Of a stretch of 64,000 nt of DNA, positions 1 through 8,262 are shown piece after piece. The DNA comes from Eisenbergiella sp900555195 (lineage in GTDB: Bacteria; Bacillota; Clostridia; Lachnospirales; Lachnospiraceae): the NCBI GenBank assembly GCA_902492555.1, contig CABUMH010000003.1, forward strand, positions 1 through 64,000, given 5' to 3'. The notes under the pieces are model-generated. The model did no database searches, was not told where the DNA came from, and saw only the letters and a program-made list of their open reading frames with translations. Made by a program: the position numbers and the translations under genes. The stretch's first letter is position 1. Each line of letters begins with the position of its first letter.

Positions 1-115
1 TCAGATTCATGGTACTGTTATCAATTCAGATACTGTTCCGTGAATAATTTAGGATTCATTTCCTTTCTTGTCTAGATTTCACTTCTTTGCTATACCAAAA
101 AGTAATTCGTAATAG

Positions 116-709
116 GTGGTGATTAAAATAGCAGAGTCCAATTTGACGAAACGGGTTTTGGCACAGACTCTGAAAGAACTGATAAAAACTCAGCCCTTTG
201 AAAAAATCAGTGTCAGTGACATCTGCAATGCCTGTGGCGTAAGCCGAAAAACATTTTATTATCATTTTCTGGATAAATATGCCTTGGTGGAATGGATCTT
301 TGACAATGAATTCATCACCATGCTCAGGCAATCAGATATTCATGAACTGTGGTCCTTTATCCGTGCCTTATGCGATTATTTCTACCGAGAACACTCTTTT
401 TATGCCCAGCTTTTAAATTTTGAAGGTCAAAATTCCTTTCGTCAGTATTTTCGGGAGTTCATGTTCCACACAATTGAACCCTTCATCCTTCCGGAAAATG
501 CTGAAACCATTGCCATAGCCAACAAGGAAGGTTTGGTACCCAATACAGCCGAGGATTTTTATGTTCGTTTTCTCACCGATGCCATTTTGATTGCTATTTT
601 CCGTTGGCTGACCGGAGGAACAAAGCAGACTCCTGAGGAATTTGTCACCCTCCTTAAAAGTACTGCAGACCTCATTACCTTGCGAGTGATCAATCAATCC
701 CAAAAATAG
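116..709 (+). CDS. TetR/AcrR-family transcriptional regulator (DhaS-like)
   Basis: A 197-residue one-domain TetR repressor or activator. The N-terminal helix-turn-helix (about residues 8-50) has the family pattern ISVSDICNACGVSRKTFYYHF, typical of the DhaS/TetR_C_8 subgroup; the rest is the helical ligand and dimer domain. The target is not evident, since no divergent partner lies in the window. The start is odd. The first allowed codon is GTG at 116, but an AGGTGG ribosome site overlaps it. Family proteins usually begin just before A-E-S, which here would need ATA at 128 or ATT at 122, both rare start codons. Ends at its own hairpin terminator. Confidence 0.85.
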   Translation: MVIKIAESNLTKRVLAQTLKELIKTQPFEKISVSDICNACGVSRKTFYYHFLDKYALVEWIFDNEFITMLRQSDIHELWSFIRALCDYFYREHSFYAQLLNFEGQNSFRQYFREFMFHTIEPFILPENAETIAIANKEGLVPNTAEDFYVRFLTDAILIAIFRWLTGGTKQTPEEFVTLLKSTADLITLRVINQSQK

Positions 710-731
710 TTTGAATAAATACGAAAGCTAT

Positions 732-764
732 GGGAACATCCTTCTGATGTTCCCACCTTTTTTC
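732..764 (+). terminator. Rho-independent terminator of the TetR gene
   Basis: Perfect 9-bp stem (GGGAACATC / GATGTTCCC) with a 5-nt loop followed by a run of T on the plus strand, 23 bases after the regulator's stop codon. It also separates this gene from the convergent metK. Confidence 0.85.
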
Positions 765-765
765 A

Positions 766-1926
766 TCAAATCTTGTCAATCCTCTCCCAGGGTAGATCCA
801 GATCCATCCTTCCAAAATGTCCATATGTTGCTGTCTGTCTATAGATTGGTGCTCGTAACCCAAGGCTTTGGATCATAGCCTCCGGACGGAAGTCAAAAGT
901 TTTATTTACCATGTCAAGTATTTCATCATCCGGCTTTATCCCTGTACCAAAGGTGTCCAATCTGACAGATGTCGGTTCTGCCACTCCGATAGCATAGGAC
1001 AGTTGCACCTCGCACTGGCGCGCCACCCCCGATGCTACAATGTTTTTCGCCACATAACGTGCATAATAGGCGGCCGACCTGTCTACCTTTGTACAATCTT
1101 TTCCAGAAAATGCACCCCCGCCATGATGAGCGTATCCTCCATAAGTGTCTACAATGATTTTTCGTCCGGTAAGTCCGCTGTCTCCCGCAGGGCCTCCGAG
1201 TACAAAGCGGCCTGTAGGATTGATCAAAATTTTTGTATGGGGGTCTATCATCTCTTCCGAAAGAACTTCCCTGATTACATGAGCCCGTAAGTCTGTCTCA
1301 AGCTGTATCTGGGAAACCCCCGGATCGTGCTGGGCGGAAAGCACGATGTTGTCGATCCTTAAGGGTCTTCCATTTTCATCGCATTCTACTGTGACCTGAC
1401 TTTTGCCATCTGGGCGAAGATAAGGGAGCAGTCCGTTTTTTCTTACCTCTGCAAGCTGGTACGTCAGGGCATGGGACGCCATGATCGAATACGGCATCAG
1501 AGAAGGCGTCTCATCACAGGCAAATCCAAACATCATACCTTGATCTCCTGCTCCTGTTTCAAATTCTTTTTCTATATTCCCCGCTTTTGCTTCTTTAGCT
1601 CTGTCTACTCCCATAGCAATATCCGGAGATTGTTTTTTCATATCAACCTGAATACGACATGTGTTTCCATTGAATCCTAATTCTGGGCGATCATATCCAA
1701 TCTCACATATTGTCCTGCGCACGATCTTCTCTATATCTATCTGAGCATTGGTTGTAAGTTCCCCCATGACAAGCACAAAATCAGTATTGGCGCATACTTC
1801 ACAGGCAACGCGTCCGTAAGGATCCTGCCTCATCACCTCGTCCAGTATCGCATCTGCGATCTGGTCACATACCTTATCCGGGTGTCCTTCCGTAACGGAT
1901 TCAGATGTAAAATAACGTTTTCTCAT
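766..1926 (-). CDS. metK: S-adenosylmethionine synthetase
   Basis: Makes SAM from methionine and ATP in the cytoplasm. At 386 aa it is full length. Signature segments are visible: GHPDKVCDQIADAILDE near the N-terminus, GAGDQGMMFGFACDET (ATP and methionine site) and the glycine-rich GGGAFSGKDCTKVDRS. It is the last gene of a leftward operon, starting 4 bases after the AI-2E permease stop. No SAM riboswitch is seen directly upstream, as expected for an internal operon gene. The operon also holds a radical-SAM-like protein, and an active radical SAM enzyme diverges from it, so a SAM supply link is plausible but inferred. Confidence 0.97.
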   Translation of the reverse strand: MRKRYFTSESVTEGHPDKVCDQIADAILDEVMRQDPYGRVACEVCANTDFVLVMGELTTNAQIDIEKIVRRTICEIGYDRPELGFNGNTCRIQVDMKKQSPDIAMGVDRAKEAKAGNIEKEFETGAGDQGMMFGFACDETPSLMPYSIMASHALTYQLAEVRKNGLLPYLRPDGKSQVTVECDENGRPLRIDNIVLSAQHDPGVSQIQLETDLRAHVIREVLSEEMIDPHTKILINPTGRFVLGGPAGDSGLTGRKIIVDTYGGYAHHGGGAFSGKDCTKVDRSAAYYARYVAKNIVASGVARQCEVQLSYAIGVAEPTSVRLDTFGTGIKPDDEILDMVNKTFDFRPEAMIQSLGLRAPIYRQTATYGHFGRMDLDLPWERIDKI

Positions 1927-1929
1927 AGT

Positions 1930-3051
1930 TCACATTTCCTTCCTTTCAATTAGTTTTTCTTCGCGTTTATGTACATCTTTTCGCAAAAGCTGATAAAAAA
2001 CTGTCATCAGAGGGACTCCAAGTAGCATTCCCCAGATCCCCCACAGACCGCCTCCTACCCCGATTGCAAGAAGAACCCACATGCCGGGCAGCCCGATTTT
2101 TCTTCCTACGACTTTGGGATAAATTACATTCCCTTCTATCTGCTGTAGGACAATCAAAAAAACAAGAAACAGCAATGCCTTTCCAGGAGAGATGAATAGC
2201 AAAAGCAGGACACCAACCACACCTCCTATATAAGCTCCCAAGATCGGAACCAAAGCCGTAACTCCAACCACCACGCTAACCATGCCTGCATAATCTAACC
2301 GTAGAAGCATCATGCCAAGAAAACACAGACTCCCCAGTATAACTGCTTCCTTGCACTGGCCCGCCACATAATTATCAAAGACGCGATAAACCGTCTGCAG
2401 GACATAGGAAAGAACCTGATTCCATTTTTTCGGCAGATATACCTTCATGCACCGCTTTGCCTGTGCAATAAGACGCTCTTTTCCGCTCATCACATAAACA
2501 GAAAGCGCAATCGACAGAAACACGGTTGCCAAAACAGAAACAACACCTGCTGTGACTTCAATGATCTGCGGGAGGAAATCATTGAGTGTCTGCGTTAAAT
2601 CAGACATATAAGAGTCTACCAATTGGATCAAGTCACTCAGATCGATTTTGCTTAAGCCTAACGCCTCTGTAAACCGGTTAAGCCATATCTGGATCTCAAG
2701 CAGGTAACTATCTGCATTTTCGGCAAACATCCTGGTGTTTTGTATGACTTCAGGCGTTACAATGCAGATAAGAGCAGTAAGCGCACCAAAAGCAATGATA
2801 TATACAGATATTATGGCGCATATTTTTGCTCGACGCTTACTTAATCCCCATCTTTTTTGGTACCAGGTCCGTAAAAACATATACGGGTGGTCAAGGACAA
2901 ACGCTATTACAATGCCAAACAGCAATGGCTTAAACAGCCCCAGAAAGAAGCCGAACCCGCGTATAATGTCTTCTATATGCACAACCACAAGAACCAAGCC
3001 AACTGCATATGTGATCATCCACAAAAATTGTCTCAGTTTATCTCGTTCCAT
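1930..3051 (-). CDS. AI-2E family transporter (UPF0118/YdbI-type permease)
   Basis: A 373-residue polytopic membrane protein of the AI-2E transporter/PerM family. Hydrophobic segments lie at the N-terminus (about residues 10-45 and 75-100), around 155-185, and in a C-terminal cluster (about 235-350) that carries the family glycine-rich stretch near GVGGGLWGIWGMLLGVP. Members have been linked to autoinducer-2 export or ion antiport; the substrate here is unknown. The start overlaps the upstream gene by 14 bases and the stop lies 4 bases before metK, so translational coupling is likely. It lacks a strong ribosome site of its own. Confidence 0.9.
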   Translation of the reverse strand: MERDKLRQFLWMITYAVGLVLVVVHIEDIIRGFGFFLGLFKPLLFGIVIAFVLDHPYMFLRTWYQKRWGLSKRRAKICAIISVYIIAFGALTALICIVTPEVIQNTRMFAENADSYLLEIQIWLNRFTEALGLSKIDLSDLIQLVDSYMSDLTQTLNDFLPQIIEVTAGVVSVLATVFLSIALSVYVMSGKERLIAQAKRCMKVYLPKKWNQVLSYVLQTVYRVFDNYVAGQCKEAVILGSLCFLGMMLLRLDYAGMVSVVVGVTALVPILGAYIGGVVGVLLLLFISPGKALLFLVFLIVLQQIEGNVIYPKVVGRKIGLPGMWVLLAIGVGGGLWGIWGMLLGVPLMTVFYQLLRKDVHKREEKLIERKEM

Positions 3052-4099
3052 CCATTTCAGGCCCCCTTACATATTTGGGAAATCTCTGAAGAAGCTTCAA
3101 AAGGGAGCTTCCCTTTACAGAAACCTCAGTCTTTGCTTCTTTTCCCGTCTTATATTCGGTCAAAGTACCATCTGGCAAAACTCCCATAAAGCATTCATCA
3201 TCAGAAATGCAAAGATCGGCATACAGGGTATCCGGGTAAAAATCAAGCAATAAAGTGGGATACCTTTGCTCCATTCTCGCATTCAATGCATAGGAATAGA
3301 TTGAATATTCTGCATCCATATCTGCCGTTCCTTCTGAAATAAAGAGTACTGCCATCCCCAGATAAGAGTGCATCTCTTCCATCCATTTTCCAGATAGGAG
3401 TTCTTTAATGTCATCCTGATTAGAAAACCTGCGAAAGATCAGATAAAGCAATTTCCTTTCTCTGATAAACCTGATATTTTCCTTAAAATATAGTCCATTA
3501 CCATCTACCCCAAACATAATGTTGTGACAGTTACCTTCTAAAAGTCCTATCTGTTCCTCCACTCTGCACTTAGAGGGTAAAAGCAGACAGAACGCACTAT
3601 CTTTGGCATCCGTTGCCAATCTTAATGCTCTTTGTACCGACGGAATGTCTTCAGTAAATAAAAAATAACTTCTAATCCCCAAATCTCTTCCTTCGTGGAT
3701 CAATCTGAAATACTCCCCCTCATCCAGGCATCCCGGCATATCTTTTAAGTGAAATGTGAGGGACCAGGGAATATTAAAGCCGCTTTCTGCCTCTTTTGCT
3801 CTGATCTTAGATGCCCCTTCCGTCAGGCTATTCCAGCCAAGATTCATTCCGAAAGTCAGCAGTATCTCTGGGTCAACAGTATTTATAATATTCTGAAGGA
3901 AAATATAATAAGGACTGTCCTCCTGGCTCAACATCTTTTGAGCCGTTCTTAAAAACTGCCCCCAAAAACGACCTTTGATATTTTCATTTCCCAGATCCAC
4001 CAGCTTTCTGATGCTTCGTTTTGGATCTCTTTTCATTTCATTTAATGTGCGGCGAACAATCACCTCTGTTACTGTCCGTTTGAGCTGTGAGTAAGTCAT
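3038..4099 (-). CDS. Cysteine-less radical-SAM paralogue (pseudo-enzyme candidate)
   Basis: 353 aa. It aligns by eye with the divergent radical SAM protein at 4378-5766. Both have an N-terminal helical region of about 110 residues, then (I/V)PW(S/A)L, then matching segments: HEGRDLGIRSYFLFTEDIP here against TQGKELGTYMYIFTGGEPL in the intact enzyme. Where the intact protein has the CX3CX2C iron-sulfur motif, this one has LTFHLKDMPG with no cysteine triad, and the C-terminal cysteine-rich part is missing. It therefore cannot bind the usual 4Fe-4S cluster. Likely a regulatory or scaffold partner, or a decaying copy. It is first in the operon with the permease and metK. Confidence 0.65.
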   Translation of the reverse strand: MTYSQLKRTVTEVIVRRTLNEMKRDPKRSIRKLVDLGNENIKGRFWGQFLRTAQKMLSQEDSPYYIFLQNIINTVDPEILLTFGMNLGWNSLTEGASKIRAKEAESGFNIPWSLTFHLKDMPGCLDEGEYFRLIHEGRDLGIRSYFLFTEDIPSVQRALRLATDAKDSAFCLLLPSKCRVEEQIGLLEGNCHNIMFGVDGNGLYFKENIRFIRERKLLYLIFRRFSNQDDIKELLSGKWMEEMHSYLGMAVLFISEGTADMDAEYSIYSYALNARMEQRYPTLLLDFYPDTLYADLCISDDECFMGVLPDGTLTEYKTGKEAKTEVSVKGSSLLKLLQRFPKYVRGPEMDGTR

Positions 4100-4207
4100 T
4101 TTTTACCTCAAGATCTTTCTTATCTTTCTTTTTCATTTTCCCTTTTGATACCGATATTATAAAAGGCCCGTATAAGATCAGAACATGGACATTTTTCAAA
4201 AGTTGTG

Positions 4208-4249
4208 TCAAATGGTTACAGTTTTCAAAAATGACTCAAATGGTTACAG
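4208..4249. repeat. Two 14-bp direct repeats in a divergent promoter region
   Basis: TCAAATGGTTACAG occurs twice, at 4208-4221 and 4236-4249, 28 bp start to start, between the divergent radical-SAM genes. This is close to a whole number of helical turns, as in a binding site for a dimeric regulator serving both promoters. No regulator is assigned. Confidence 0.6.
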
Positions 4250-4377
4250 CTTCCGGTTTCTGTCCCATGACAGAGCAGATAACACGAATTACAATTAGCA
4301 TAATCCTAATAAGGAGATATGGGGGTCTCTCCAAAATACGCCAAATTTAAATCTAAAGAAAAAGCGAGGTCTTCAAC

Positions 4378-5766
4378 ATGAGCAGCAACACAAACCTTAC
4401 AGGCAAAGCAAAAAAAGTCGTCATGAGCACTGCACTCAAGCAAGCCTTATCTTATCTGGAAAAGGATCCGGAAACGAACATTCCCAAGCTGATGGAACTT
4501 GTAGATAAGGTCGTTCCAAATGACTGGTATGGTTCTCAGCGAGAGGCCATACAGAGGGCAATAGACGAGAAAAGTAACTGGTATCAGCTGATATTGAAAA
4601 TTTATGAGTTAGATCCAGGCGTCCGTAAAACATTCTTTCAGAATTTCATTTTAAACGCCAGCTTAAACGGAAGTGCTATCCAGCAGGAAACTGCACAGCG
4701 TGAAAACTGTAATGTTCCATGGGCGCTCCTCCTGGATCCCACTTCTGCCTGCAACCTTCATTGTACCGGCTGCTGGGCAGCCGAATACGGGAATCGGCTG
4801 AATCTGAGCTTTGAGGAACTGGACTCCATCATCACACAAGGAAAAGAGCTTGGTACCTACATGTATATTTTCACAGGAGGGGAGCCTCTGGTAAGAAAGA
4901 AGGATGTAATCGCCCTTTGTGAAAAGCACAGTGACTGCGAATTCCTTGCCTTTACAAATGGCACACTGATTGACGAGGATTTCTGCCAGGAAATGCTCCG
5001 TGTGAAAAACTTTGTTCCCGCTATTTCCTTGGAGGGCTTTGAAGATGCAAACGATGGCCGCCGTGGAAAGGGAGTATATGAAAAGGTCCATAACGCCATG
5101 GCTCTGCTGAAAGCCCATGGTCTTCCTTTTGGCATCTCCACCTGCTATACCAGCGCCAACTGGCAGGATGTCAGCAGCGAAACATATTTTGATCAGATCA
5201 TCGATGCAGGTGCTTTATTTATCTGGTTCTTCCACTATATGCCCGTAGGAAACGGCGCCGTTCCCGCCCTGCTTCCTACTCCTGAACAACGTACTGAAAT
5301 GTATCGCCGCATCCGTGCCTTCCGCAGCTCAAAGCCCATTTTCTCCATGGACTTCCAGAACGATGCAGAATATGTTGGCGGCTGTATTGCGGGTGGAAGA
5401 AGATATATGCATATCAATGCCCGTGGAGATGTGGAGCCCTGCGTATTCATCCATTATTCCAACGTAAATATCAGGGAATGCACCCTGTTGGAAGCTTTAA
5501 AGTCTCCGATCTTCATGGCATACCACGATCAGCAGCCTTTCAATAAGAACATGCTCCGGCCCTGTCCCATGCTTGAAAATCCGGAACGGCTTCGTGCGAT
5601 TGTAAAAGAGACAGGCGCAAGGTCTACGGATTACGAGGCTCCGGAGACCGTCGATGAGCTTTGTGACAGAACGACCCCTTACGCAGATAACTGGAAGCCG
5701 GTCGCCGAACAGCTTTGGAGCTGCTCGGAATGTAAAAAGCAAGGCAGTCAGGAGCCGAATCCATGA
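4378..5766 (+). CDS. Radical SAM protein
   Basis: 462-residue radical SAM enzyme. The cluster motif is C125-x3-C129-x2-C132 (SACNLHCTGC), followed by the SAM-binding GGEP motif (FTGGEPL, about residue 160). C-terminal cysteines (GGCIAGG, VEPCVF, RPCPML, SCSECKK) suggest a SPASM-like auxiliary cluster region. The N-terminal 110 residues are helical and shared with the cysteine-less paralogue across the promoter. A GCGAGG ribosome site lies 8 bases before the ATG. The stop overlaps the degV start by 4 bases (ATGA), so the two are co-translated. The substrate is unknown. Confidence 0.9.
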   Translation: MSSNTNLTGKAKKVVMSTALKQALSYLEKDPETNIPKLMELVDKVVPNDWYGSQREAIQRAIDEKSNWYQLILKIYELDPGVRKTFFQNFILNASLNGSAIQQETAQRENCNVPWALLLDPTSACNLHCTGCWAAEYGNRLNLSFEELDSIITQGKELGTYMYIFTGGEPLVRKKDVIALCEKHSDCEFLAFTNGTLIDEDFCQEMLRVKNFVPAISLEGFEDANDGRRGKGVYEKVHNAMALLKAHGLPFGISTCYTSANWQDVSSETYFDQIIDAGALFIWFFHYMPVGNGAVPALLPTPEQRTEMYRRIRAFRSSKPIFSMDFQNDAEYVGGCIAGGRRYMHINARGDVEPCVFIHYSNVNIRECTLLEALKSPIFMAYHDQQPFNKNMLRPCPMLENPERLRAIVKETGARSTDYEAPETVDELCDRTTPYADNWKPVAEQLWSCSECKKQGSQEPNP

Positions 5767-6632
5767 ATTACCGGATCTTTACGGATGCCACTGCGGATCT
5801 GATTCCTGAATTGCTGGATGGGCTTCCAGATGTTGCCATTCTGCCCATGGAGATTGTCTTTGAGGAACAAATATATACCTATGGGCCGAAAGGGACGATT
5901 ACCGTGGAAGATTTTTACTCTGCTCAGCGCTCCGGAATATTTGCTTCCACTTCGCAGATCCGTTCCGCTGTATATATGGAGCAGTTTCAGCAATGTCTGG
6001 ATCAAGGCGTGGATATCCTATATCTCGCCTTTTCCTCCGGCATGTCCGGTACCTATCAGACGGCCTGCCTGTGTGCCGAGGCCTTGCAGAAAAAATATCC
6101 AGAGCGAAAAATTTATTGTATCGATACTCTTTGCGCTTCGATTGGAGAAGGACTTTTGGTAAAAAAAGCCGCCCTTCTTCAAAAAGAAGGTTCCAGCTTG
6201 GATGAATTGATTCAGTGGATAAACCGTTTTCGTCTTAATGTCTGTCATTGGTTCACAGTAGACACCTTTGAACATCTTAGGCGTGGCGGAAGGGTATCAA
6301 AGGCCGCCGCCGCTGTAGGTACGGTCCTTCAGATAAAGCCTCTGCTTCATGTTTCTGATACCGGCTCATTAGAAGTGATGAAAAAGCCCCGTGGAACAAG
6401 GCAGGCTATGCGTATGCAGCTGTTACATATGAAAAACTGCTGGCTTCCTTCTCTCAGTACAGACGTTATCGTAGGGCATGGCGACTGTCCCAAGCAGGCT
6501 CTGGAACTTAAAGAGCTTGTTAAAGCTGAATTTCCTGATGCAAATATCCATATTGCCCCTATTGGTCCAATCATCGGTGCTCATACAGGCCCCGGAATGC
6601 TTGCACTGGTATTTTGGGGAATTGAACGTTGA
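5763..6632 (+). CDS. DegV family fatty-acid-binding protein
   Basis: 289 aa, usual length for DegV/FakB-like proteins, which bind a fatty acid and, in FakB, present it to a kinase. Seen in the sequence: N-terminal TDATADLIPELL, the SSGMSGTYQ loop that contacts the carboxylate, RRGGRVSKAAAAVG, and the C-terminal GPIIGAHTGPGMLAL. It overlaps the radical SAM gene by 4 bases. No fatty-acid kinase gene is nearby. A terminator follows. Confidence 0.93.
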   Translation: MNYRIFTDATADLIPELLDGLPDVAILPMEIVFEEQIYTYGPKGTITVEDFYSAQRSGIFASTSQIRSAVYMEQFQQCLDQGVDILYLAFSSGMSGTYQTACLCAEALQKKYPERKIYCIDTLCASIGEGLLVKKAALLQKEGSSLDELIQWINRFRLNVCHWFTVDTFEHLRRGGRVSKAAAAVGTVLQIKPLLHVSDTGSLEVMKKPRGTRQAMRMQLLHMKNCWLPSLSTDVIVGHGDCPKQALELKELVKAEFPDANIHIAPIGPIIGAHTGPGMLALVFWGIER

Positions 6633-6640
6633 AGCAATGG

Positions 6641-6671
6641 CCGCTCTTCATATTCGAGAGCGGTCATTATT
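6641..6671 (+). terminator. Terminator after degV
   Basis: 7-bp perfect stem CCGCTCT / AGAGCGG with a 9-base loop, then TCATTATTAT on the plus strand. The tail is weaker than ideal, so read-through to the next gene is possible. Confidence 0.6.
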
Positions 6672-6705
6672 ATAAATGATATACAAACAGGAGAGTTAAG
6701 CTACT

Positions 6706-7359
6706 ATGAAATCAGGGAAAAATGATATGATACGATCCAAATTAAAGTTTTTACCGCTAATTATATGTATCCTTCTTATACTTTTCTTTTTTAATAAAGA
6801 CATTACCGTTCAACAGATCTTGGATTATACTCCAACAAATCCTATTTTAGCAGCACTTTTCATTTTGCTTTTTTATGCTTTAAAGAGCATATCTTTTGTT
6901 TTTCCAATCCTCATACTTCAGATTGCAACTGGTCACCTCTTTAATATGCCAATAGCTCTTCTTATCAACTTCATCGGAAGAGCAGTCACTATAACTATTC
7001 CTTATTGGATTGGTAGATTTTCCGGTAGTGATATCATTTATTCCCTGACACAAAAATACCCTCAGTTAAATGAAATTACCGTTGAGCAGAAGAAAAGTCC
7101 TTGTTTTCTGTCTTTTCTACTACGTACCTTTTGTTTTCTTCCTGGTGATGCTGTAAGTATGTATTTAGGCGCAATAAAAATTCCGTTTTTATATTATTTT
7201 GAAGGCAGCATAGCTGGAACTACACTAGGTGTTATTTTATCTACTATATTTGGGGCAAGCATACGAAGACCTAGTTCTGTTGCATTTTGGCTTTCTGCCA
7301 GTTTAATGACGCTGATGGCCATAGTGTCATTCATTGTATATTTAAAACGGAAAAAGTAA
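6706..7359 (+). CDS. TVP38/TMEM64 (VTT domain) membrane protein
   Basis: 217 aa with about five hydrophobic segments. The SNARE-associated/VTT domain pattern is visible: an N-terminal anchor, the re-entrant core around PIALLINFIGRAVTITIPYWIGRFSG, and the conserved R-T-F-C-F-L-P-G-D stretch. Related DedA/VTT proteins act as lipid scramblases or in membrane homeostasis; the role here is unknown. Its codon use is clearly more AT-rich than degV. It is the last gene before the accessory region. Confidence 0.82.
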   Translation: MKSGKNDMIRSKLKFLPLIICILLILFFFNKDITVQQILDYTPTNPILAALFILLFYALKSISFVFPILILQIATGHLFNMPIALLINFIGRAVTITIPYWIGRFSGSDIIYSLTQKYPQLNEITVEQKKSPCFLSFLLRTFCFLPGDAVSMYLGAIKIPFLYYFEGSIAGTTLGVILSTIFGASIRRPSSVAFWLSASLMTLMAIVSFIVYLKRKK

Positions 7360-7503
7360 AAAAGGGGCAAGTATCTCTATATTAATTTTTCTCCACTTTT
7401 AACGAGGTTAAACAGGAACTATTATTTCTGTAAAATACCGAAATATTAAAACGTTCTCCTACCAATACACGAACTGTAAAATGGTGTTGGAGGTGAACTG
7501 ACA

Positions 7504-7851
7504 GTGGATAGACCGGAAAAGTTGGATATTTCCTATATGGGACCTATATTTAAAAAATATCGGCTGGACGCCAAGCGCACACAGGATGAGGTTGCTGAAA
7601 AAGTCGGCATTACCACCCGCTTCCTTATGGCCTTGGAAAATGAAGAGAAACGCCCCAGCCTGGATATTCTTCTCCGCCTGGTAGACGTACTGAACATACC
7701 TGGAGATACCATTCTCCACCCACAGTTACAGACCATTGACGGCGAGGATGAACAGCTTATCCGTATGATGATGCGGTTAAGCAGCAGAGACAAGCAGGTA
7801 ATCCGCAGCACGATCCTGTCCATGCTGGAAACGGATCGTGCAGACTGTTGA
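7504..7851 (+). CDS. XRE-family helix-turn-helix regulator
   Basis: 115 aa starting with GTG after a good GGAGGTGAA ribosome site. The N-terminal HTH_3 domain (about residues 13-70) has the family pattern: F-K-K-Y-R-L-D-A-K-R-T-Q-D-E-V-A-E-K, then I-T-T-R-F-L-M-A-L-E-N. The C-terminal 40 residues are helical. It sits alone on the plus strand at the left end of the element, a usual place for an element repressor next to the recombinase, which is absent here. Ends at a strong hairpin. Confidence 0.88.
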   Translation: MDRPEKLDISYMGPIFKKYRLDAKRTQDEVAEKVGITTRFLMALENEEKRPSLDILLRLVDVLNIPGDTILHPQLQTIDGEDEQLIRMMMRLSSRDKQVIRSTILSMLETDRADC

Positions 7852-7929
7852 AATGACTATTCCTTTTTCTGATCTTAAACAATTTCTTCAGGTGTTTCCT
7901 TCCCTGCATACGTCATGATGCCATATTCC

Positions 7930-7984
7930 ATACGCCACCGGGAGAGCAAAGCATCCCCTTGGCGGCGTATTCTTGTTTTCTTTT
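7930..7984 (+). terminator. Terminator at the left end of the element
   Basis: Long hairpin with ATACGCC / GGCGTAT outer stem extended by CC/GG pairs, then TCTTGTTTTCTTTT on the plus strand. It ends the XRE transcript and separates it from the convergent transfer operon whose last gene stops at 7983. Confidence 0.75.
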
Positions 7985-8255
7985 AATCGCTGTCAATCAG
8001 TGTATAAAGCAGGCTGCTTCTTCCGCCGTTTTCCCGCCACCTCTGCTTCTTTTTAATAAAGCCGGCGCGAATCAGATCTTCAATCGCTCGTTCCACTGTC
8101 CTGCGTGACAAATGCAACTCCTTTGCGATAGTACCGATTGCCGGATAGCACTGCCCGTTTTTGTCACTGCGGTCTTTCAAATACATATACACTGCCTTTG
8201 CCCGATGCGGCAGCTCCTCGGCGTATATCTTAGAAAAATACCCTATGCGCTTCAC
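7983..8255 (-). CDS. Winged-helix DNA-binding protein
   Basis: 90 aa. A winged HTH is seen in the order: YLKDRSDKNGQCYPAIGTIA, the recognition helix ELHLSRRTVERAIEDLIRAG, then a basic wing FIKKKQRW. This resembles the N-terminal part of replication initiator A (RepA_N) or the HTH_36 family found on Firmicutes plasmids and conjugative elements. It is the last gene of the leftward operon, 7 bases after the VirD4 stop. Replication or regulation cannot be told apart from sequence alone. Confidence 0.75.
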   Translation of the reverse strand: MKRIGYFSKIYAEELPHRAKAVYMYLKDRSDKNGQCYPAIGTIAKELHLSRRTVERAIEDLIRAGFIKKKQRWRENGGRSSLLYTLIDSD

Positions 8256-8262
8256 CGCCTTT

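Noticed and set aside
1927..2000. SAM riboswitch upstream of metK
   Set aside because: metK starts 4 bases after the previous gene in an operon; no leader space or riboswitch-like structure is seen here or clearly at the operon start.
7361..7370. Possible attachment-site repeat AAAGGGGCAA versus AAGGGGGCAA at 55706-55715
   Set aside because: Only about nine matching bases with little flanking similarity; too weak to call attL/attR.
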